From positions 15,314,001-15,378,000 of the forward strand of contig NC_088319.1 of the NCBI RefSeq assembly GCF_910592395.1: a stretch of DNA of 64,000 bases, given 5' to 3'. Of the stretch, positions 58,918 through 64,000 are shown piece after piece (positions within the stretch are counted from its first letter, which is position 1; the number at the start of each line of letters is the position of its first letter). Source of the stretch: Lineus longissimus. Lineage: Eukaryota; Nemertea; Pilidiophora; Heteronemertea; Lineidae. Both the position numbers and the translations under genes were made by a program. The notes under the pieces were generated by a model. The model was not told the origin of the DNA and ran no database searches. It saw nothing but the letters and a program-made list of their open reading frames with translations.

Positions 58918-59406
58918 TTTGGAACGATCTATAGGTGTAGTTTTATTGTGTAAATAAATGCATTTGGTTCTTAGATGAACAGTTATTGCATAAATGCAGG
59001 TTTTCGACAAGAAAAAGCGGCGAAAAACAGTAACTGATGTTTTGAAACTGACGTCATCGGCGCCGCGGCCATTTACAAATTAATCCGCCGATCAAGTTTT
59101 TAAAAGTCTTGATACAGGTAATTCCAGGCTTTTGAATTACCTCAGAACAACTATATTTATAGCTCAGAAAAGGATTCATAAAGTCCACCTCCAAAACTAC
59201 CATAAATTACGATATCATTAGAAATATACAGCAGTTTATTTGTTATCGCGCGTGGATTCCAGTAATTGGTTCCTAAATTGGTCAATTACGCATGCGCATT
59301 TAATGGCGCTAAGTTCAAAATGTCGGAACTTCCGGCAGAAGGTTGAAAACTTTTTCGAACATTGTTTTGTTATTTTTGAGTAATATATCATTCTAATACA
59401 GTGATC
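58918..59406. promoter_or_regulatory. Divergent p53-family / WRAP73 promoter
   Basis: Lies between the p53-family first-exon donor and the WRAP73 ATG. It contains a perfect CRE (TGACGTCA, 59049–59056) next to a GC-rich block (CGGCGCCGCGGCCATTT), an NRF1-like GCATGCGCAT near 59290 and an ETS site ACTTCCGG near 59328. These are typical of TATA-less housekeeping promoters that fire in both directions. Confidence 0.6.
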
Positions 59407-62400
59407 ATGAACTTCTCTGAACTATTCAAGCAGTCTGGACAACTTTGCAAGTTCTCACCGGATGGAAAATACCTGGTAATCGTGAAAAGTTCCTGCTTTT
59501 TCTCTTGTCCGACAATAGATACTAAAAATGCTTCAACGATATTGTACCGAATTCACTACTGTTCGTTTGTCGGATTCAGCAACCTTTCTGCTGGTTGCAG
59601 GCTGGTAATACACATGATCAAATCTGGTGGTCATGTCGATAAACATGTTGTGAGAAATAATTTGTTATTCTTCCTTGATGAGAAGAATGAATGGATGTCG
59701 CGTTTATTGCTATTGGTTGACTTCCAATATCAATCTGAACGTTATACGTTAAATTTGGATTTTACGATTTAAATAATTTGTTGTTTTTTAATTTCTAGGC
59801 GAATGCTGTTCAGTACCGACTGATAGTACGAGATGTGAAGTCACTTCAAATAACACAACTCTACACATGCCTTGATGCCATCCAGCAATTTGAGGTAAAG
59901 TAAGATAACATCATCTTGACATGCCACGTCTGATGAAACTTCAATTTGGACCAAATGATTTGCGATTCTTCAGTGGTTGAGCGCAATTATATATTTACTA
60001 ATACAGAGTATTTATAATTTACCAGTTACCACAAGGATTTGCTAGAATATGAATTCACCTCGAATTCAGCTTCCAAATGAAGCTCCTCAAAGGGGTTCCT
60101 ACTTCACTATTAATCATGAAACCAAGGTGTTTTAGAATAGTTATATGATATCATTAACACAACATTTTACTCTTTATTTTTCAGTGGTCATCTGACTCCT
60201 GTTTCTTACTATGTGGCATGTACAAGAGAGGGCTTGTCCAAGTAAGTCATGGTCAAACCTCACTGTCGCCAACTTTTCTTTGAATGTTTCTAGTTCCGAT
60301 ATCATCTTTCACTTCTCTTTCAAATGATCTGCTCGAAAGAAATAAATGTCACATCGCTCAAGGTTGTCTTCCTAAACAGCATTGTCCAGCATCTATTGCA
60401 CAGTTCTTGCTTGGTTCATTTTCCTTTCCCCATCTTATTCATGGCGTTTATGTCACAGGTTTGGTCACTGGAGGAACCAGAATGGACTTGTAAAATAGAT
60501 GAGGGGTCAGCAGGTCTTACTGACGTACGATGGTCACCAGATGGCAGGCATGTGCTCACCACAGCAGATTTCCAGCTCCGGATTACCGTTTGGTCTCTGT
60601 TGAATAAATCTGTATCTTATATAAAATATCCCAAACAGTGTCAAAAAGGTAATTTCATATCAGATTTTAACGCCTATACACACAGCTTTCCAGCTACTAT
60701 CACATAAGTAAGCAGCCTGATTGAGAAAACGAAAAACAAAAAGATTGGAAAAAATTATATCTGGGGGCAGTGGTGCCCCCTGGATCAACTTTACCCTCTC
60801 CAACATATCTTAGTATTTCGTTTCAGGCATTGACTTCAGCAAAGGAGGCAAATACATGGCACTAGCTGAGCGCAGGGATTGTAAAGATTACATTAGTATT
60901 TTTGTCTGCTCAACATGGTTATTAGTGAAGGTAAGAAACAAATGTTTTATGCGATATAGGAAAATAAATGCAGGGGTCGAGCATAGTATCATATATACGT
61001 ACATGTAGTATATCAATACGGAACAAACCAATTTCCATTATTACACAATTTTAAAAGAGATGCATTGTTGGCGTCAATCTACAACTGTGACCCGCTCTAC
61101 CAAAACTAGGCGCTTGTCGCATCTAAACTTGACAGGTTGAGACGGAGTTGTTGTTCATTTCCCTATTGTAGACCTTTTGTGAAATGTGACCAAATCAGTT
61201 TGTAATAGATTTCACAAAAGGTCTACAATAGGGAAATGAACAACAAGTCCGTATCAACCTGTAGAGTTCAGATGCGACAAGCGCCTAGTTTTGGTAGAGC
61301 GAGTCACAACTGTTCTTTTAGTTTTCTCTTACTCTCTGACCTAATTTTTATCTCTTTTGCCAGCATTTTAACACAGATACAGAAGATTTGGCAGGCTTGG
61401 AGTGGTCACCAGACAGCAGGGTTTTAGCTGTGTGGGATTCATGTCTGCAGGTAATGATGGCAGTATTCAGTTCTCTCTGACCTGGTATAGGTTTGTATGT
61501 TTGTACCAAATATTTCGGCCGAAAAAATTTACTTATGCCAAGTCCTCAAAACCTTGTGCTGAAGCTACAACATGGAGTTGCAACAGTCAAACTCAAAAAC
61601 AAAATTGGCAAGTCATTGTTACCTTTCATTTCAGTACAAGCTCATGTTGTACTCCGTTGATGGTCGTTGCCTAGCAACATACAAGGCATACGACTTTGCC
61701 CTTGGCATCAAGAGTATAGCGTGGTCACCGACAAGTCAGTTCCTAGCCATAGGTAGCTATGACCAGAAGGTGCGCATCTTGAATCACATCACATGGAAAA
61801 CTGTCGCGGAGCACGACCATCCGGCCACAATGGAAAATAATAATGTGGTAGGTAGCACATAGCAAAGTCTTAGTTGTTCTGGGGAGATAATATAGAAACA
61901 TGCTTGACTCTGTAGTAAAGAGGGAGCTTTCCAAGTACATATTTGTGCAAGTAAAAAAAGACCCAAAGACTTCAAGCCGGTTGATCATTCACAAACTGAA
62001 CACTTCTACAAGTTTTCATCAAAAAGACTTTTTTGAATTCAAATATCTTTCTCCCATTACAGGTTGCCTATCGTGAAGTGGAAATGAAGCCAAATGTACA
62101 GCTTGAATTTCCAATTTCACAACAAACGTTCAGCATTCAGAGTAAATGTAAGTCAAATTCCATTTTTTTCATGATAATTGAAAGATGACATTCTCATTTG
62201 GCATACTGCTTATAAAATTGCCTGTTGAACTTCTTCTGGAGAAGGTAATTTTGGTACTGCAGTCGTTAAACTCTTCCTGTTGATGTGGAGACTGACAAGA
62301 ACAAGAACCTTTGATTTCAAAGGTGGCTGCATCCAGAGGAAATCAAGGAGTTCATGTGCAGGAATACAGGAGAAAATGTTGACTCTTGGCCCTAATATCC

Positions 62401-63510
62401 TCTGCTCAGGTTACATGCAACTGGGACATGCGTTACCATCTGTCTATGATTATATGTCGATATATTATTTGAATTTGTGTGTTTTTCCATTTCAGATGAA
62501 GTGATCGAAGGCTTGACCATGGTTCCACTCATAAAGCCAGACTTGAATAAAGCTAATCCTCGACTTGGTGTTGGCACGGTGTCATTCAGTCCTGACAATA
62601 AATACATGTACACAAGGAATGGTAAGGCATTCTGAAGTTTGTTTTAAGTTAGTATTATGTTACAAAATGACAAGGTGCTTACTTTGTGTATACGTAATGT
62701 ACAGTGTGATTGCGTGGTAGATGGGAAATGCTTTCCAATAAGGAGTCGGACCAGCAACTTGTGATTTTCGAACTTATAGGAGAAGACTCCGCTAATGTTC
62801 TCAATTTCTCTTTGATTTTCAGACAACATGCCACACGCTTTGTGGATCTGGGACGTCATGAGACTCAACCTAGTCGTCGTCCTCATACAAGTCAATCCAA
62901 TCAGATGTAAGTAAATTCAGTAAATATCCGAAAATCACAACTTTATCGATGACGGCTTTGATCTATGACGTGATGTTAGGCGTTGGCCTACATTTCAATA
63001 TCTTAGCATTGCTCTCATGAGAAGCTGTCTACTTTCAGGTGTATCATGGGATACATGCAACACCAGGTTGGCGCTGTGTACCGCCAGTAACAAAGTTTTC
63101 ATGTGGTCACCAGCAGGCTCACTCTCTGTGGAGGTCCCTGCAGAAGGTTAGTAATACTTGTAACTCTTGATAACTACAGATATTATGAGGCTGTGACATT
63201 GTAGGTGGACCACTGCTTCTAACCTTGCGTAGTCTGTTCGAGAGTTGTCAATGGTACCAAGGAGAAATCGGTCGAGACTACATAAGAACTACGTATCACA
63301 ACAACAGCTAGAGTGGGAAACTCAATATTGGATGACCAAGTATTTGTGATCTATTAGTCTAAGATGAAGTCAATTATAATCTCTCCTTCTTCAGCCTCCT
63401 TTCAAATCTCGTCGTTAAAATGGCATCCTGATGGAAACGCACTCCTTCTGATGGGAAAAGACCAGATGTGTATGTGTTTTCTTGCTGAGGAGAGTGACGG
63501 TGCAGCATGA
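59407..63510 (+). CDS. WRAP73: WD-repeat protein WRAP73 (WDR8)
   Basis: Twelve exons: 59407–59475, 59799–59894, 60185–60241, 60459–60648, 60827–60930, 61364–61450, 61635–61847, 62063–62147, 62496–62621, 62823–62906, 63039–63146, 63395–63510. All phases agree, giving 444 aa (human 460). It is closely similar to vertebrate WRAP73 from the first residues ([20 protein letters not shown]), with [73 protein letters not shown] and [15 protein letters not shown]. Short WD repeats form a beta-propeller. The human protein works at centrosomes and spindle poles with SSX2IP and in ciliogenesis. The central loop (about 270–310) is shorter and different, as expected for the variable linker. Head-to-head with the p53-family gene. 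Confidence 0.96.
61087..61307. mobile_element. Near-perfect 221-bp foldback (MITE) in WRAP73 intron 5
   Basis: The left arm starts GTGACCCGCTCTACCAAAAC and the right arm ends GGTAGAGCGAGTCAC. The arms (about 90 bp each) stay complementary up to a loop near 61180–61200 and differ at only a few places. AACT flanks both sides (61083–61086 and 61308–61311), a possible target-site duplication. The small divergence suggests recent insertion. Confidence 0.75.
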
Positions 63511-64000
63511 GGACCAGATGTATATACTGTTACACGGACTGGAGGCCATTTCTGATCTGTTGGGAGAGATTCTGTTAGCATTATTTGTGGTCATTATCTG
63601 TCGTTTGCAGGGAGTTCTGTGCAACCACATTCTGAAAATTGGGGTATAGTAAATAATTGCAGTGACCTGCTGTATTAACTGATATATATGTACAGTGGTA
63701 ACCTTAACAGTGTTCATGTAATGTGTTCCAAATCTGTTGTAAATTTACTAATGGTGCATTTGAAAGATTGTCACAATTTTGCTCAACAGTAGTTACTTTG
63801 TGTTCGGTAATGTCTTGAAGTAAAATGGAGTAGGTAGTGGGTCAGGTGAAGTCCTGGAGTTGAGAATGTGTGGTGTAGTAGGGGCCTACCCAAAGACCTG
63901 ACCTGACCCAGTGGAGGACAAGATCAAAAGAGAAAGTTGACACTCGAAACGAATGCATGTTATATCATAAATAATTGCAGACTAGTACCTCGTAAATCAT
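63511..64000 (+). other. WRAP73 3' UTR / downstream flank
   Basis: No exon is seen after the TGA at 63508–63510. No perfect AATAAA was found before the window ends; the closest is CATAAA-type sequence near 63967, so the transcript may run past the edge. Confidence 0.4.

Noticed and set aside
1-64000. tRNA, rRNA, CRISPR or bacterial operon features
   Set aside because: Looked for by eye; no cloverleaf with A/B boxes, no rRNA motifs, no regular spacer array and no polycistronic layout were seen.

Overview
This is a eukaryotic, animal nuclear window: almost every gene is split by GT–AG introns of about 70–5000 nt, UTRs carry AATAAA signals, and the proteins are metazoan. The gene set (a Hairy/E(spl) factor ending in WRPW, a single p53/p63/p73 gene with a SAM domain, a NIT-domain guanylate cyclase, a short-chain-collagen-type domain protein) points to a bilaterian invertebrate. 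A lophotrochozoan (mollusc, annelid or brachiopod) fits best, because there the p53-like and p63/p73-like proteins are known to come from one gene; an invertebrate deuterostome is not excluded. No rRNA, tRNA, CRISPR or bacterial features were seen.

Layout, left to right: 3' end of an unknown + strand gene (to 113); degenerate 65-bp tandem repeat (185–560); rhodopsin-class neuropeptide-type GPCR, minus, two exons (984–2429); SLC17 anion transporter, plus, 11 exons (3539–8597); NIT-domain guanylate cyclase, minus, six exons (10435–13865); intronless TRP-like channel, plus (15728–17518); membrane-anchored short-chain-collagen-C4-like domain protein, minus, four exons (19350–21088); HES factor, plus, four exons with a 4.8-kb first intron (23490–32705); prohibitin-2, minus, eight exons (34482–37370); MRPL47, plus, five exons, head-to-head with PHB2 (37647–39132); p53/p63/p73 gene, minus, with alternative starts and ends (44123 to about 59000); WRAP73, plus, 12 exons, head-to-head with p53 (59407–63510).

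Every spliced model was joined by hand at consensus splice sites with matching phases, and most give proteins close to the family length: SLC17 515 aa, PHB2 298, MRPL47 244, WRAP73 444, HES 339. The genes do not form one pathway. Two arrangements are informative: PHB2 and MRPL47, both mitochondrial, share a 276-bp divergent promoter; and p53 and WRAP73 share a divergent promoter, matching the TP73–WRAP73 pair of vertebrates.

The most interesting points are: (1) the p53-family locus, with TA and deltaN first exons and a choice between a SAM-containing end and a SAM-less end that has its own stop and poly(A) signal; (2) a textbook U12-type AT–AC intron in PHB2; (3) a guanylate cyclase with substitutions at a purine-recognition and a catalytic position and a disrupted C-terminus; (4) a minisatellite of estrogen-response-element-like palindromes in that gene; (5) several foldback/MITE-like elements in p53 and WRAP73 introns.
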